Notes under the pieces: generated by a model | The model's input: the letters and a program-made list of their open reading frames with translations, nothing else | What the model was told of the DNA's origin: nothing | The model's database searches: none | Program-made: the position numbers and the translations under genes | Assembly: GCF_003336665.1 (NCBI RefSeq) | Contig: NZ_QPIJ01000019.1 | Span: 1 to 60,446, forward strand | Reading direction: 5' to 3' | Length of the DNA: 60,446 nt | DNA from: Vreelandella rituensis | GTDB taxonomy: Bacteria; Pseudomonadota; Gammaproteobacteria; Pseudomonadales; Halomonadaceae | Shown here: positions 33,851 to 43,616 of the stretch, piece after piece | How the letters are laid out: each line of letters starts with the position of its first letter | How positions within the stretch are numbered: the first letter of the stretch is position 1

Positions 33851-34549
33851 TCAATCGTCGGCCAGACGAGCACGAAGACGGCTCACCGCCTGGCTGTGCA
33901 ATTGAGAGACGCGGGATTCCGTCACGCCAAGCACGGCACCCACTTCCTTGAGGTTAAGTTCTTCCTGGTAATACAGTGCCATCAATAATTTTTCGCGCTC
34001 CGGCAAGGCTTCGATGGCCTCGACCAGGCGCTGACGCTGCTGGGAATCCAGCAGGGCATCGAACGGTAGATGAACCGAGGTGGTACTGACCGGTTCCCCG
34101 TTTTCCGCCACCAGCTCTTCGTAGGCGAGCAGGTGGCCGTTATTGGTATCGTTGAGCAGCTGGTGATAGCTATCCAGCGGCATGCCCAGCTCGGCCGCGA
34201 CCTCGGCTTCTTCCGGCGGTCGACCCAGCGCCTGTTCCAGGCGGTGAATGGCACCGTCCATCGCCCGCGCCGAGCGCCGCACACTGCGTGGCAGCCAATC
34301 ACGGGTACGCAGCTCATCCATCATGGCGCCGCGAACACGCTGGCTGGCGAATGTGGCAAAACTTGCCCCCTGGTTGGCGTCAAAACGCCCCAAGGCTTCC
34401 AGCAGGCCCACCATGCCGGCCTGGATCAGATCATCAAGCTCAATACTGGAAGGCAACCTTACCTGAAGCATCAATGCTTGGCGTCTTACCAGCGGCATGT
34501 ATTGGGCCAGCAATTCACTTTGTTTGATCCTGCCTTGTGCTGTGTACAT
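33851..34549 (-). CDS. fliA: flagellar sigma factor FliA (sigma-28)
   Basis: 232 residues (E. coli 239). Region 2 reads VRLPSSIELDDLIQAGMVGL and ASQRVRGAMMDELRTRDW. Region 3 is RSVRRSARAM, and region 4 is LNLKEVGAVLGVTESRVSQLH. It directs RNA polymerase to late flagellar and chemotaxis promoters (TAAA-N15-GCCGATAA), one of which lies upstream of fliS. GAGG seven bases before ATG supports the start. It is controlled by FlgM in the family, and no flgM is in the window. Confidence 0.93.
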   Translation of the reverse strand: MYTAQGRIKQSELLAQYMPLVRRQALMLQVRLPSSIELDDLIQAGMVGLLEALGRFDANQGASFATFASQRVRGAMMDELRTRDWLPRSVRRSARAMDGAIHRLEQALGRPPEEAEVAAELGMPLDSYHQLLNDTNNGHLLAYEELVAENGEPVSTTSVHLPFDALLDSQQRQRLVEAIEALPEREKLLMALYYQEELNLKEVGAVLGVTESRVSQLHSQAVSRLRARLADD

Positions 34550-34575
34550 CCTCTTGCCTCACGGCTGTTCGGCCT

Positions 34576-34977
34576 TCACTGGTAGTTCACGATGACCTGT
34601 AAGCCTTGAACCTTTACCGGACGCTGCCCCGGTGCCAATGCAAATCGAAAATGTATCGGCGCCTGAGCTTGCATGCCGGCAAACGCCTGGGTGGCTCCTC
34701 GCATGCCTGTAAGCGGGACACACTGCTCCGGATGACACAGCCAAGCCCGCAACGGGGTGCCGGGCGGGTGGCGGTACTGCCACTGGATAAGCGTCATTCG
34801 CGCCTCGCCGACATGGGCCGTTGGCGGCGCTGCCACGCTCTGAGTCGCAACGGCACGATCACTCATCGCCACCATGCGACCCGGCATTGATGCCACCCAA
34901 CTTCCCGGTGCGGCCAGTGCCGACGGAGAGAGCAACACCAGAAGCAATACCAGGAGCATCACCAACGCTTTACGCAT
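34576..34977 (-). CDS. flhE: flagellar protein FlhE
   Basis: The frame opens at 35016, but ATG 34977 with GGAAGG five bases upstream starts a clear signal peptide (VMLLVLLLVLLSPSALA), giving 133 residues (E. coli FlhE 130). Family marks are LIQWQYRHPPGTPLRAWLC, then CVPLTG (a likely disulfide pair) and the C-terminal LQVIVNYQ, very close to the E. coli ending NQVIVNYR. FlhE is a periplasmic protein that limits proton leak through the flagellar export gate. It lies between the flhF unit and fliA rather than right after flhA. Confidence 0.8.
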   Translation of the reverse strand: MRKALVMLLVLLLVLLSPSALAAPGSWVASMPGRMVAMSDRAVATQSVAAPPTAHVGEARMTLIQWQYRHPPGTPLRAWLCHPEQCVPLTGMRGATQAFAGMQAQAPIHFRFALAPGQRPVKVQGLQVIVNYQ

Positions 34978-35012
34978 CTCATCCTTCCAGCTTATCACGC
35001 CAAGGGTATCTT

Positions 35013-35738
35013 TCATCTTGCAAGTATCAATAGTTCAGTACCCAAGTAGTACTGAGCGGCTTCATGCAAATTATCCAACAAGCCGCGTCGGGACAAGCCG
35101 GGCTCATGCAGCGCCAATAAACGCCGAGGTCCGCCTGCATCATGCAACAGACGCAGAGTGCGAAAGGCTTGAACGAATGCTTCAGCATCACTTTCGACCC
35201 AAAGCGCCCAACGCCGGTACTGCCGCGCCAGGGTCGCCACCTCAGCGGCATCCGCGGCAACCACGTGAATGTCCCATTGCTCTGGATCACCGGCCCACTC
35301 TCGACCCAAAGCGGCCCAGTGTCTCAAACGTTCCTTGACCTTGTGTGCCTGGGCAGCAGTGGTCCCCGGCAGTCCCACGACGACCAAGGGGATACGTACC
35401 TTCGGTGGAGCCGGAGGCACCTCGGGCTCGCTGGCGACAGAAGCCGTGGCGCTAGCTGTCTCTTCAGGGGCGGCGAAGGCACCATCGAAATCGAACAAGT
35501 CATCATCGTCAGCCACTGATGCTGATTCAGGTTCAATCTCTTCAGCCTCAACCTCAGCCAAGGAAGAGGGTAGCTCTTCGGAAGTCGACTCTTCAGGCGA
35601 TGACTGTGCCGCAACTGTCTCGATGTCGTCATCAGGGAGTGCCGGGGCGTCACTGTCCGCCTCTTCGTTACCCTCTTTTTGCTGGCGCTGCAGATTGGCC
35701 CACTTACGCAGCCCCGCAGCCTGGTCCTTGTCACTCAC
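35013..35738 (-). CDS. uncharacterised acidic protein in the flhG position
   Basis: 241 residues. GTG start overlaps the flhF stop (GTGA), with GGAGGG six bases upstream. Residues ~20-105 are a disordered, strongly acidic Glu/Asp/Ser/Ala region. Residues ~110-241 look alpha/beta (RIPLVVVGLPG, then WALWVESDAEAFVQAFRTL and TELLILA). FlhG/FleN, the MinD-like partner that limits FlhF, normally follows flhF, but this protein has no Walker A GKGGxGKT. The stretch from AEAFVQAFRTLRLLHDAGG to the end weakly recalls the C-terminal helices of FleN, so a degenerate or replacement FlhG is possible. No family is assigned. Confidence 0.55.
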   Translation of the reverse strand: MSDKDQAAGLRKWANLQRQQKEGNEEADSDAPALPDDDIETVAAQSSPEESTSEELPSSLAEVEAEEIEPESASVADDDDLFDFDGAFAAPEETASATASVASEPEVPPAPPKVRIPLVVVGLPGTTAAQAHKVKERLRHWAALGREWAGDPEQWDIHVVAADAAEVATLARQYRRWALWVESDAEAFVQAFRTLRLLHDAGGPRRLLALHEPGLSRRGLLDNLHEAAQYYLGTELLILAR

Positions 35739-37957
35739 GTGATGCCCTCCAGGCTAGTGTTGCCCAGCTGGCGGATAGCATCGCGTGCCATGAAGGCATA
35801 GGACAAGGCGTCCAGCATGGCGGTGTCACGGCGACGGCGGCGCGCGCCCAGCAACCCAAGCAGGTCGGCACGCAAGTCGGCAGCGGCCTCGTCATCGGCA
35901 ACATCGAGGTGCCCCACCACCGTCGCTAACCCGGAGGCCATCAGCAAGCGTATTTCTGCGCTGAGTTCACCGTTATCGGAGGCTTTCAGTTGCTGCCAAG
36001 CTCGCCGAGTCAACGTCGCTACCCCTTCGCTTTGCAATTGGGTCAACAGCAACGAGAGGACGTCGTCGCCCAGACGTTCCGGTGTCAGCCAATAGCGACG
36101 CGCCACTATCTTGGCACTTTCCGGGTCACGCAGCTCGCCACGCCAGGCAAGCATCGGCCGAGAGACGACGGTCGTCTGGCGCGATGAGGGGGTTATCTCC
36201 ACCGTCTGGCGCGACACCCATAAGGTCATCGGCTGCCCCCGAAAGCGTACCGGCACCTGGGTGGCAGGCTCAGGCTCATTCGGCAGCGTCGCCAGGCTGA
36301 CTCGCTCGCCCTGGTAGTCTACCCGTTGAGCGCCTCGCACTTGGCTGATCCAGGTCATGTGTTGAGTTTCCAGCCATTCCCAAGCCGCCAAATCAGGAAG
36401 CCCGGGCAATAAATGGACGACGACGCAGGTGGTCCAAGAGAGGTAGGCAAGACGCTCCTGCTCCCCCGCCGGATGGCGATGTTGCAACCAGGGCAGAGCC
36501 AGCCAGGCACCATCTGCGTCCAGGCCGACATCCGGCATTGCCCACTCGCATCCTCGTTCATTACGTCTCGGCGACCAGGCCATTCCCAGGGTGGTCTGCC
36601 CGGGCGGATAGCTCGCCAGCAGTAGATCCAGACGCTCCCGCTGCAAGGATTCAGGCAAGGCGGCCAGATCCCAGGTGCTTTCCAGGTGAGCGAAGCCGAC
36701 GACCCGTTGACGCAGGTCGGCCAGCAAACCGGAAAGACGCCGCCCTTGGCCCAACACATCGCGTGACCAGCGCGGCAAGGAAACCGCCGCCTGGGCATTG
36801 GCTTCAAGCTTACCGGGTAGCGGCGTACGCGTTTTCAAGGCTTGCTCCACCAGGCTTTCAGCCTCGGCCACCGCCATGTCTTCGGGGACGCGCTGACCGT
36901 GAGAACCAAACAATACCCGCAGGCCATGGCGCATGACGATATCCAGCACCGGCGCCAGACGCCCGGCTTCGTCCTGCTTGGTGATGATGCAGTCATCGAG
37001 CGATGCTCCGGCAGCCGTTGCCGCCTGACGATAACGCACCACCACCTCTTCCAGGGTTTCCGGCTGACTGGCGGCATTGAGCAACAGCACCAGGCGCACT
37101 TTCGAGCGCCCGCCTTGCAAGTGAGCGATCTGCTCGATAACGCGCTGATCACGCTGACTCATCCCCACGGTGTCGATGATGATCCAGCGCTTGCCCTGTA
37201 AGCGGCCCAGCAAGTCGTCGATGGGCTGCTCTGCATCCAGGGCATACATCGGGGTATCCAGCAGACGTGCATAAATACGCAACTGCTCATGCGCCCCGAT
37301 ACGAAAACTATCGGTGGTGATCAAGGCTACCGGACGCGTGCCATGGCGCATGACAAAGCGGGCCGCCAACTTGGCGGTGGTGGTAGTCTTGCCCACCCCG
37401 GTAGGGCCGACCAGCGCCACGATACCGGTCTGATCGAAAAACTGTGGCTCGTCATCGAGCACATGCAACCGTGTGGTCAGCTGGCGGTTCAACCAGGCCA
37501 AGGGGCGTTCGCTGTCCTCGGCCAGCGTGGCGAAGTCCTCGGGCAAGCCGGTCAGCACTTCCTCGGCCAGCTCATGGCTGAAGCCCACTTCCCGCAACAG
37601 ACGCTCTAGGCGCTGGCCACAGCCAAGTGGCTGCTGGGTGGCGGGAGGATTGCGCGCCGAGTCATTCGCCAGCAGGGCACGCATATCCTGCATTTCCTTG
37701 AGCAAACGCTCACTCATGGCATGCATCGGATCAAGAGGCCTTGACGCCGGCTCGGGTTCAGGCTCAACCGAAGGTGCCTCGGTGGCTGAGGCCTGGGTCG
37801 GGTCGAAGTGATCCACCGCGGCATCCGCCATGGCCAAAATCTCCACGCCACCTTCAGTTCGTCGGTTAGCTAGAATCAGCGCATCGTCACCCAGGGCTTC
37901 ACGTACCTGGCGCATGACATCGCGGCTATTCGCCCCGACGAAACGTCTTACGCTCAT
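35735..37957 (-). CDS. flhF: flagellar SRP-type GTPase FlhF with long C-terminal extension
   Basis: 740 residues against the usual 380-500. The N-terminus RRFVGANSRDVMRQVREALG is typical. The NG GTPase has P-loop GPTGVGKT (184-191), TTDSFRIGAHEQL, IDTVGMSQRD (the usual DTAG is DTVG) and TKQDE. The GTPase ends near residue 375. The remaining ~365 residues match no domain I know, with Trp-rich (TLPWLQHRHPAGEQ-like) and helical parts. FlhF sets the site of flagellar assembly. It overlaps the next ORF by GTGA and follows flhA by 54 bp. Confidence 0.88.
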   Translation of the reverse strand: MSVRRFVGANSRDVMRQVREALGDDALILANRRTEGGVEILAMADAAVDHFDPTQASATEAPSVEPEPEPASRPLDPMHAMSERLLKEMQDMRALLANDSARNPPATQQPLGCGQRLERLLREVGFSHELAEEVLTGLPEDFATLAEDSERPLAWLNRQLTTRLHVLDDEPQFFDQTGIVALVGPTGVGKTTTTAKLAARFVMRHGTRPVALITTDSFRIGAHEQLRIYARLLDTPMYALDAEQPIDDLLGRLQGKRWIIIDTVGMSQRDQRVIEQIAHLQGGRSKVRLVLLLNAASQPETLEEVVVRYRQAATAAGASLDDCIITKQDEAGRLAPVLDIVMRHGLRVLFGSHGQRVPEDMAVAEAESLVEQALKTRTPLPGKLEANAQAAVSLPRWSRDVLGQGRRLSGLLADLRQRVVGFAHLESTWDLAALPESLQRERLDLLLASYPPGQTTLGMAWSPRRNERGCEWAMPDVGLDADGAWLALPWLQHRHPAGEQERLAYLSWTTCVVVHLLPGLPDLAAWEWLETQHMTWISQVRGAQRVDYQGERVSLATLPNEPEPATQVPVRFRGQPMTLWVSRQTVEITPSSRQTTVVSRPMLAWRGELRDPESAKIVARRYWLTPERLGDDVLSLLLTQLQSEGVATLTRRAWQQLKASDNGELSAEIRLLMASGLATVVGHLDVADDEAAADLRADLLGLLGARRRRRDTAMLDALSYAFMARDAIRQLGNTSLEGIT

Positions 37958-38011
37958 GCTTCACCTTTTGCGTTGTACATGCTTGTTAGGAGGGTCATCC
38001 GAGAGCAACGC

Positions 38012-40096
38012 TTACTGTCGCCCACCCACTAATGTGGTTACCCGTAGCGTGCGATCATCAGGAATTTCCGCTTGGGACATTACCACCAGATGGCGCAGCC
38101 GACGCCGCAAGAAGCGCGACAGTACAGGGCGCAGGGAATGCTGAACCACCAGCACGGGCGGCTCGCCAGCACTTTCCTGACGTTCCAGGGCTTGTTGTGC
38201 CTGGGTCATGAGGGTATCCGCCAGACCCGGCTCAAGGGCACCATTGCCGCTCATGGCTTGCAATAACACCTGCTCCAACTGAGCTTCAAGCCCCATCACA
38301 TGCAATGTCTCCTGCCCCGGGAACCATTGCTGGGTAATATTACGCCCCAAGGCAACCCTTACTATGGCGGTAAGCTCATTGGGGTCCTGTTGCTGGCCGG
38401 CATGCTCCGCCAACGTGTCCAGAATGGTGCGCATATCGCGAATCGAGACATCTTCATCAAGCAAGTTCTGCAGGATGCGTTGCAGTACCGTGAGCGAGAT
38501 AGCCTTGGGTATCACTTCCTCGACCAGCGACTTCTGATCTTCTCCCAGTTTATCCAGCAGTTTCTGCACCTCCTGACGCCCCAACATTTCCGGGGAATGG
38601 CGATGCAGCAGATGATTGAGATGGGTTGCCACCACCGTGCTGGCGTCCACCACGGTATACCCATAGACTTGAGCATGCTCGCGCTGGCTGCTATCGATCC
38701 AGACCGCCGGCAAACCGAAGGCGGGGTCTTGCGTGGGGGTTCCCTGCAGTTCGCCGGAAACCTGACCGGGATCAATTGCCAGCCACTTTCCGGGTTGCGC
38801 TTCAGCACGCCCGATTTCAGCCCCTTTCAAGGTCAGGACATACGTATTGGGGGAAAGCTCCAGGTTATCGCGTATATGCACCACCGGCGGCAGAAACCCG
38901 ACCTCCTGGGCGAACTTCTTGCGTACGCTCTTGATTCGCCCGAGCAACTCGCCTCCTTGGCGAGCGTCCACCAGCGGGATCAAACGATGGCCGACTTCCA
39001 GCCCCAGCGTATCGACCAGCTGGACGTCATCCCAACTGGCCTCGGGAGTTTCCTGCACAGGCGGCGGTTCGGCGGCAATTTCCTCCTTGACCAGCAAATT
39101 CTCTTTCTGGCGGATGAGATACCAGGCCAGACCCGCCAACAGCCCCGTGAATAACAAGAACACCATGTTAGGCATGCCCGGCACCATGCCCAGCAGCCCC
39201 ATCACGATAGCCGACAAGATCATTACCTGGGGATTGATGAACAGTTGGCTGATCATCTGCTGACCGACATCCTGATCGGTATTGACCCTGGACACCGTGA
39301 CACCTGCCGCGGTGGAAATCACCAACGCAGGAATCTGAGCGACCAGACCATCCCCGATGGTCAGCAAGGTATAGGTTCGTCCTGCATCGGCAAAACTCAT
39401 GTCATGTTGCACCATGCCGATCAACAACCCCCCTAGGACGTTGACCACCATGATGACCAGACCGGCCATCGCATCACCGCGCACGAACTTGCTGGCACCA
39501 TCCATGGAGCCATAGAAGTCCGCTTCCTGAGAGACTTCCGCGCGACGCTGCTTGGCGTCTTCCTCACCAATCAAGCCGGCATTGAGGTCGGCGTCGATCG
39601 CCATCTGCTTGCCCGGCATGGCATCGAGGGTGAAGCGTGCCCCTACCTCGGCGATGCGTCCTGCCCCTTTGGTGATGACCATGAAATTGATGACCACCAG
39701 GATCAGGAACACCACGAGGCCGACGGCAAAGTTGCCGCCCACCAAGAAGGTGCCGAATGCCTCGATGACCTTGCCTGCCGCATCGCCCCCCTGGTGACCT
39801 TCCATCAACACCACGCGTGTCGAAGCAACGTTGAGTGACAGACGCAGCAAGGTGGTGAACAACAATACGGCGGGAAAAGCGGCAAAATCCAGCGGCTTCT
39901 GGGCAAACATGCTGACCATCAGCACCATGATCGCCAAGGCAATATTGAAAGTGAACAACAGATCCAGCATGAACGGTGGCAAGGGCAGAATCATCATGCC
40001 CAGGATCATCAGAATCAGAATCGGCCCGGCGAGCAACTTCATGCGCACACTGCCCATCCAGTCCTGTTTGCCGATATATTGGCTCAAGCCTTTCAT
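38012..40096 (-). CDS. flhA: flagellar type III export gate protein FlhA
   Basis: 694 residues (E. coli 692). It has about eight N-terminal TM helices, the FHIPEP signature GAGRIAEVGARFTLDAMPGK with the following DADLNAG, and a large cytoplasmic domain that docks chaperone-substrate complexes. The start overlaps the flhB stop (ATGA). A 284-codon open frame on the opposite strand inside this gene is a shadow. Confidence 0.95.
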   Translation of the reverse strand: MKGLSQYIGKQDWMGSVRMKLLAGPILILMILGMMILPLPPFMLDLLFTFNIALAIMVLMVSMFAQKPLDFAAFPAVLLFTTLLRLSLNVASTRVVLMEGHQGGDAAGKVIEAFGTFLVGGNFAVGLVVFLILVVINFMVITKGAGRIAEVGARFTLDAMPGKQMAIDADLNAGLIGEEDAKQRRAEVSQEADFYGSMDGASKFVRGDAMAGLVIMVVNVLGGLLIGMVQHDMSFADAGRTYTLLTIGDGLVAQIPALVISTAAGVTVSRVNTDQDVGQQMISQLFINPQVMILSAIVMGLLGMVPGMPNMVFLLFTGLLAGLAWYLIRQKENLLVKEEIAAEPPPVQETPEASWDDVQLVDTLGLEVGHRLIPLVDARQGGELLGRIKSVRKKFAQEVGFLPPVVHIRDNLELSPNTYVLTLKGAEIGRAEAQPGKWLAIDPGQVSGELQGTPTQDPAFGLPAVWIDSSQREHAQVYGYTVVDASTVVATHLNHLLHRHSPEMLGRQEVQKLLDKLGEDQKSLVEEVIPKAISLTVLQRILQNLLDEDVSIRDMRTILDTLAEHAGQQQDPNELTAIVRVALGRNITQQWFPGQETLHVMGLEAQLEQVLLQAMSGNGALEPGLADTLMTQAQQALERQESAGEPPVLVVQHSLRPVLSRFLRRRLRHLVVMSQAEIPDDRTLRVTTLVGGRQ

Positions 40097-41262
40097 GGTT
40101 GCGTCTCACTAGTGCCGTCGGAATTACGGCCGGGAGTTTCCAGTTCGGGGGGAACCGGTAGATTGTCAGGTGTGGGGGGCACCTCGCCTCCTTCTTTGGC
40201 AACATTTTTGAGACGGTAGGCCCACGCCATGACTTCGGCTACCGCTGTATAAAGGACGGCCGGTACTTCGGCATCCAAGTCCACGTGATGATACAGGGCT
40301 CGCGCCAACGGTGCTGCCTCCAGGCGAGGCACACCGGCCTCAAGACCTATTTCTCTGATCTTGGCTGCTACCGCATCCGCCCCCTTTGCCACTACGCGTG
40401 GCGCGCCCATCTGGCCTTCCTGATAGGCCAAGGCCACCGCATAATGGGTCGGATTGGTAATTATCACATCAGCATCCGGCACCTTGCTCATCATGCGCCC
40501 TCGCGCCATGGCTTGCTGCTGCTGACGGATACGGGCCTTGATCTGAGGGTCGCCCTCTGATTCCTTGTGCTCGCGCTTGACTTCCTCCTTGCTCATGCGC
40601 AGCTTCTTGGCATGACTCCACAGCTGAAAAGGCACATCGATCAGGATGACAAACACCAGGGTAAGCACCATCAGCCCCGAGGCCTGGGCCGCCATGTTAA
40701 GGGCATTGGCCAAGGCTTGCTGCACCGGCTGGTCCATCAAGGCCAGGAACTTGCCGATATTCAAATACAGGAAGGCCGCGCCCACGCCACCGACCAATAC
40801 CGTTTTCGCCATGGCCTTGGCCAGTTCCACCAAGGCCTGGCTGGAAAATATCCGTTTGACGCCTTTAATCGGGTTGAGCTTGGAAAACTTGGGTTGCATC
40901 GACTTGGCCGAGATCAGCCAACCGCCCAGAAGCGCTGGCGCTACCAGCGCAATCAACACCAGCAGCAGGAACAACGGCATCATGGCAAACAAGGTACGCT
41001 GCCCCAGGTCCAGCGCGACCACCAGCATGGAAATAGGCTCCATCACCTGGCGTCTTTCGAACAGAAACGCCTGCTCCATGACCATGCCCAACTGATCATA
41101 AAGCATCTTTCCCATCGTCCACAGACCGATGACCCCTCCCAATAACAGCAAGAAAGTGGTCAGTTCTCGCGATCGAGGCACCTCCCCTTCTTCACGCGAC
41201 TTTTCCTGTCGCCTGGGTGTGGCCTCTTCGGTCTTTTCATCGTCGCTATCGCTATCCGCCAT
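40093..41262 (-). CDS. flhB: flagellar type III export switch protein FlhB
   Basis: 389 residues (E. coli 382). Four TM segments follow a charged N-terminus (TEEATPRRQEKSREEG). The autocleavage motif Asn-Pro-Thr-His sits in IITNPTHYAVAL. The protein switches export from rod/hook to filament substrates after FliK signals hook length. It comes after the hairpin at 41295-41323 and overlaps flhA by ATGA. A second, short flhB-like gene lies beside fliK. Confidence 0.94.
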   Translation of the reverse strand: MADSDSDDEKTEEATPRRQEKSREEGEVPRSRELTTFLLLLGGVIGLWTMGKMLYDQLGMVMEQAFLFERRQVMEPISMLVVALDLGQRTLFAMMPLFLLLVLIALVAPALLGGWLISAKSMQPKFSKLNPIKGVKRIFSSQALVELAKAMAKTVLVGGVGAAFLYLNIGKFLALMDQPVQQALANALNMAAQASGLMVLTLVFVILIDVPFQLWSHAKKLRMSKEEVKREHKESEGDPQIKARIRQQQQAMARGRMMSKVPDADVIITNPTHYAVALAYQEGQMGAPRVVAKGADAVAAKIREIGLEAGVPRLEAAPLARALYHHVDLDAEVPAVLYTAVAEVMAWAYRLKNVAKEGGEVPPTPDNLPVPPELETPGRNSDGTSETQP

Positions 41263-41294
41263 GCTGTTACTCGGCCTGGGGTGGTGACATCAAG

Positions 41295-41323
41295 CGCTCA
41301 GCCGCCCGAAAGGCGGCTGAGCG
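41295..41323. terminator. 12-bp perfect hairpin between cheZ and flhB
   Basis: CGCTCAGCCGCC (41295-41306) and GGCGGCTGAGCG (41312-41323) form a perfect GC-rich stem with loop CGAAA. No U-run follows on the minus strand, so it is not a classic intrinsic terminator. It may attenuate read-through or stabilise the che mRNA 3' end. Confidence 0.45.
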
Positions 41324-41360
41324 ATAACCAAACACGATGATAGAACATGAGGTGAGAGGC

Positions 41361-42056
41361 TCAGAAACCCAAGTCATCCAGCAAATCATCGACTTGATCC
41401 TGACCGGTTACCACATCAGGCGCTTCGGCATTCATCTGAGGGCCATTGAGCAAATCTTCGTTGCGCCCTCCCTCGTCGTTATTCCATTGTGCTTTCGCCT
41501 TGCGCTGCATATGTCCACGCGTCTGGCTTTCCGGCACGTTATCGATTAATACCTGTACCAGCTGCTGCTCGATCTCGTGGATCACCTCCATCATTTTCTT
41601 GATCACCTGACCGGTGAGATCTTGAAAATCCTGGGCCATCATGATTTCGAGCAGTTCTTTACTGGTGGCAGATGTCATGACCGGCACATCGGAAAGATAG
41701 TTGCGCGTATCCTGAACCAACACCTTCGCGTCGTCCAGTTCCTGAGGCGCTTCAAACCACTCGGCCCAGCGCTTGTCGAGCCCTTCGGCACGCTCAGTCA
41801 ACTGGTCCTGCATGGGCTGGGCACGATCAATGGCGTTGAGAGCACGCTCGGCCGCCTGTTCGGTCATGGCTGCCACGTAATGCAGACGATCGCGTGCATC
41901 GGGGATTGCTTCTGCGGCTCTCTCTATTTCCTTGTCCAGGCCCAATTCACGCATGTTATCCCGCAACATGCGTGTCAATTTCCCGATGCGGTGAATCAGG
42001 TCTTCAGCGGCCTCTTCGGACAGTTTGGCAGTATCGGCCTGCTCATTCTGACTCAT
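41361..42056 (-). CDS. cheZ: CheY-P phosphatase CheZ
   Basis: 231 residues from ATG 42056, chosen over 42083 because GGAGA lies seven bases upstream. It is all-helical. The catalytic block is [16 protein letters not shown] with the phosphatase Gln in the QDLTGQ segment. The C-terminal CheY-binding peptide [12 protein letters not shown] nearly equals that of E. coli. It dephosphorylates CheY-P to restore smooth swimming. It follows cheY by 42 bp. Confidence 0.93.
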   Translation of the reverse strand: MSQNEQADTAKLSEEAAEDLIHRIGKLTRMLRDNMRELGLDKEIERAAEAIPDARDRLHYVAAMTEQAAERALNAIDRAQPMQDQLTERAEGLDKRWAEWFEAPQELDDAKVLVQDTRNYLSDVPVMTSATSKELLEIMMAQDFQDLTGQVIKKMMEVIHEIEQQLVQVLIDNVPESQTRGHMQRKAKAQWNNDEGGRNEDLLNGPQMNAEAPDVVTGQDQVDDLLDDLGF

Positions 42057-42098
42057 TATGTTGTCTCCTAGGTAGCCAGGCACTCCCGCCTAGCCGGT

Positions 42099-42491
42099 TC
42101 ATTTGCCCATTTTGTCGAAAATCTTATTGAGCTTCTCTTCCAGGGTGGCGGCGGTGAATGGCTTGACGACATAACCATTGGCACCCGCTTGCGCGGCGGC
42201 AATGATATTTTCCTTCTTGGCTTCCGCCGTCACCATCAATACCGGCAAGTGCTTGAGAGCATCGTCTTTCCGAATTTCCTTGAGCATTTCAAGGCCATCA
42301 AGGTTAGGCATGTTCCAATCGGACACAACAAACTCAAAGCTGCCGGCACGCAGCTTATTCAGCGCATCCTGGCCGTCTTCGGCTTCCTCCACATTGGTGA
42401 AACCGAGCTCCTTGAGAAGGCTACGGACGATACGGCGCATGGTGGGAAAGTCATCCACCACCAGAAATCTCATGTTCTTGTCTGCCATCAT
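42099..42491 (-). CDS. cheY: chemotaxis response regulator CheY
   Basis: 130 residues; the second ATG (42488) may be the true start, since GAGG then lies at seven bases. It is a single receiver domain: VVDDF acidic pair near 12-13, the phospho-acceptor Asp in [10 protein letters not shown] in MVTAEA and Lys in VVKPFT. CheY-P binds FliM and flips motor rotation. It sits between cheB and cheZ as in enterobacteria. Confidence 0.95.
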   Translation of the reverse strand: MMADKNMRFLVVDDFPTMRRIVRSLLKELGFTNVEEAEDGQDALNKLRAGSFEFVVSDWNMPNLDGLEMLKEIRKDDALKHLPVLMVTAEAKKENIIAAAQAGANGYVVKPFTAATLEEKLNKIFDKMGK

Positions 42492-42554
42492 TCATCCTCT
42501 ATCAGTTCATGGCATTGAATCGACTGACCTTTTCGGCCAGCCATAAAATTGAAA

Positions 42555-43616
42555 CTATACTCGCTGCGCTCGCCCTGAGGCTGCCACCAGCGCCATCAAA
42601 CGGGCAGGTATTTCATCCAGGCCGCTGACTTCCACCGCACCACCCAAGGCGATTGCCTCCCTGGGCATGCCGAAAACCACACAACTTGCCTCATCCTGAG
42701 CAATGGTAGGCGCACCGGCCTGGCGCATTTCCATCAGGCCGACAGCGCCATCTTTCCCCATGCCGGTCAGAATCACGCCAATCGCATTGCGCCCGGCATG
42801 CTGAGCCGCCGAGTTAAACAACACATCGACCGAAGGACGATGGCGATTGACCGGTGGCCCGTCGTCCAGGCGTACCACATAGTTGGCCCCACTGCGGGCC
42901 AGCTTCAGGTGGTGATCTCCCGGTGCTATGTAAGCGTGCCCCGGAAGCACTCGCTCTCCATCAGCCGCTTCTTTTACCGTCATTCGGCACAAACGATTAA
43001 GACGCTCGGCGAAGGATCGGGTGAATCCACCAGGCATGTGCTGTGTGATCAGAATGGCGGGCGAATTGGCCGGCAGGGGTTCAAGCACCGCTCGGATTGC
43101 TTCGGTGCCCCCTGTGGAGGCGCCGATGATGATCAGTTTTTCACTCGACACCAGAGGCGCCTTGAGCTGCGCCGGGGCCGGCGTATTCTTGTGACGCGCC
43201 TGACGCGGACGAGAACGCGCTGCTGCACGCAGCTTTTCGGCAATCTCGTTGGCATAGTCCAGCATGCCGTTACGAATGCCCAGGCTGGGTTTGGCGACAA
43301 AATCCAGAGCGCCGAGCTCCAGTGCCCGCAAGGTGATCTCGGAACCGCTCTGGGTCAAGGAAGACACCATGAGCACCGGCATGGGACGCAGGCGCATCAG
43401 ACGTTCCAGAAAATCCAGGCCATCCATGCGCGGCATTTCCACATCCAGGGTCAAGACATCGGGATGATGCTGCTTGATCAGATCCCTGGCAACGATCGGG
43501 TCCGGCGCTACTGCCACTACTTCCATATCCGGCTGTGAATTGATGATTTCAGTCAGCAAATCGCGAATAAGCGCCGAGTCATCAACGCAAAGCACTTTAA
43601 TCTTGGCTGCGCTCAA
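42555..43616 (-). CDS. cheB: chemotaxis methylesterase CheB, TTG start
   Basis: 353 residues. TTG 43616 is the start: AAGGAGG lies six bases upstream and the protein then begins [14 protein letters not shown] like E. coli CheB; the frame itself is open to 43664. The receiver has [11 protein letters not shown], and the esterase has the catalytic Ser in [11 protein letters not shown], His in [10 protein letters not shown] and Asp in LTGMGKDGA. It demethylates and deamidates receptors for adaptation. Its start overlaps the stop of the 43-codon ORF (TTGA). Confidence 0.92.
   Translation of the reverse strand: MSAAKIKVLCVDDSALIRDLLTEIINSQPDMEVVAVAPDPIVARDLIKQHHPDVLTLDVEMPRMDGLDFLERLMRLRPMPVLMVSSLTQSGSEITLRALELGALDFVAKPSLGIRNGMLDYANEIAEKLRAAARSRPRQARHKNTPAPAQLKAPLVSSEKLIIIGASTGGTEAIRAVLEPLPANSPAILITQHMPGGFTRSFAERLNRLCRMTVKEAADGERVLPGHAYIAPGDHHLKLARSGANYVVRLDDGPPVNRHRPSVDVLFNSAAQHAGRNAIGVILTGMGKDGAVGLMEMRQAGAPTIAQDEASCVVFGMPREAIALGGAVEVSGLDEIPARLMALVAASGRAQRV

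Noticed and set aside
38300..39154. A 284-codon open frame on the plus strand inside flhA
   Set aside because: It is fully antisense to a strongly conserved gene, shows no motif, and is explained by high-GC codon bias.
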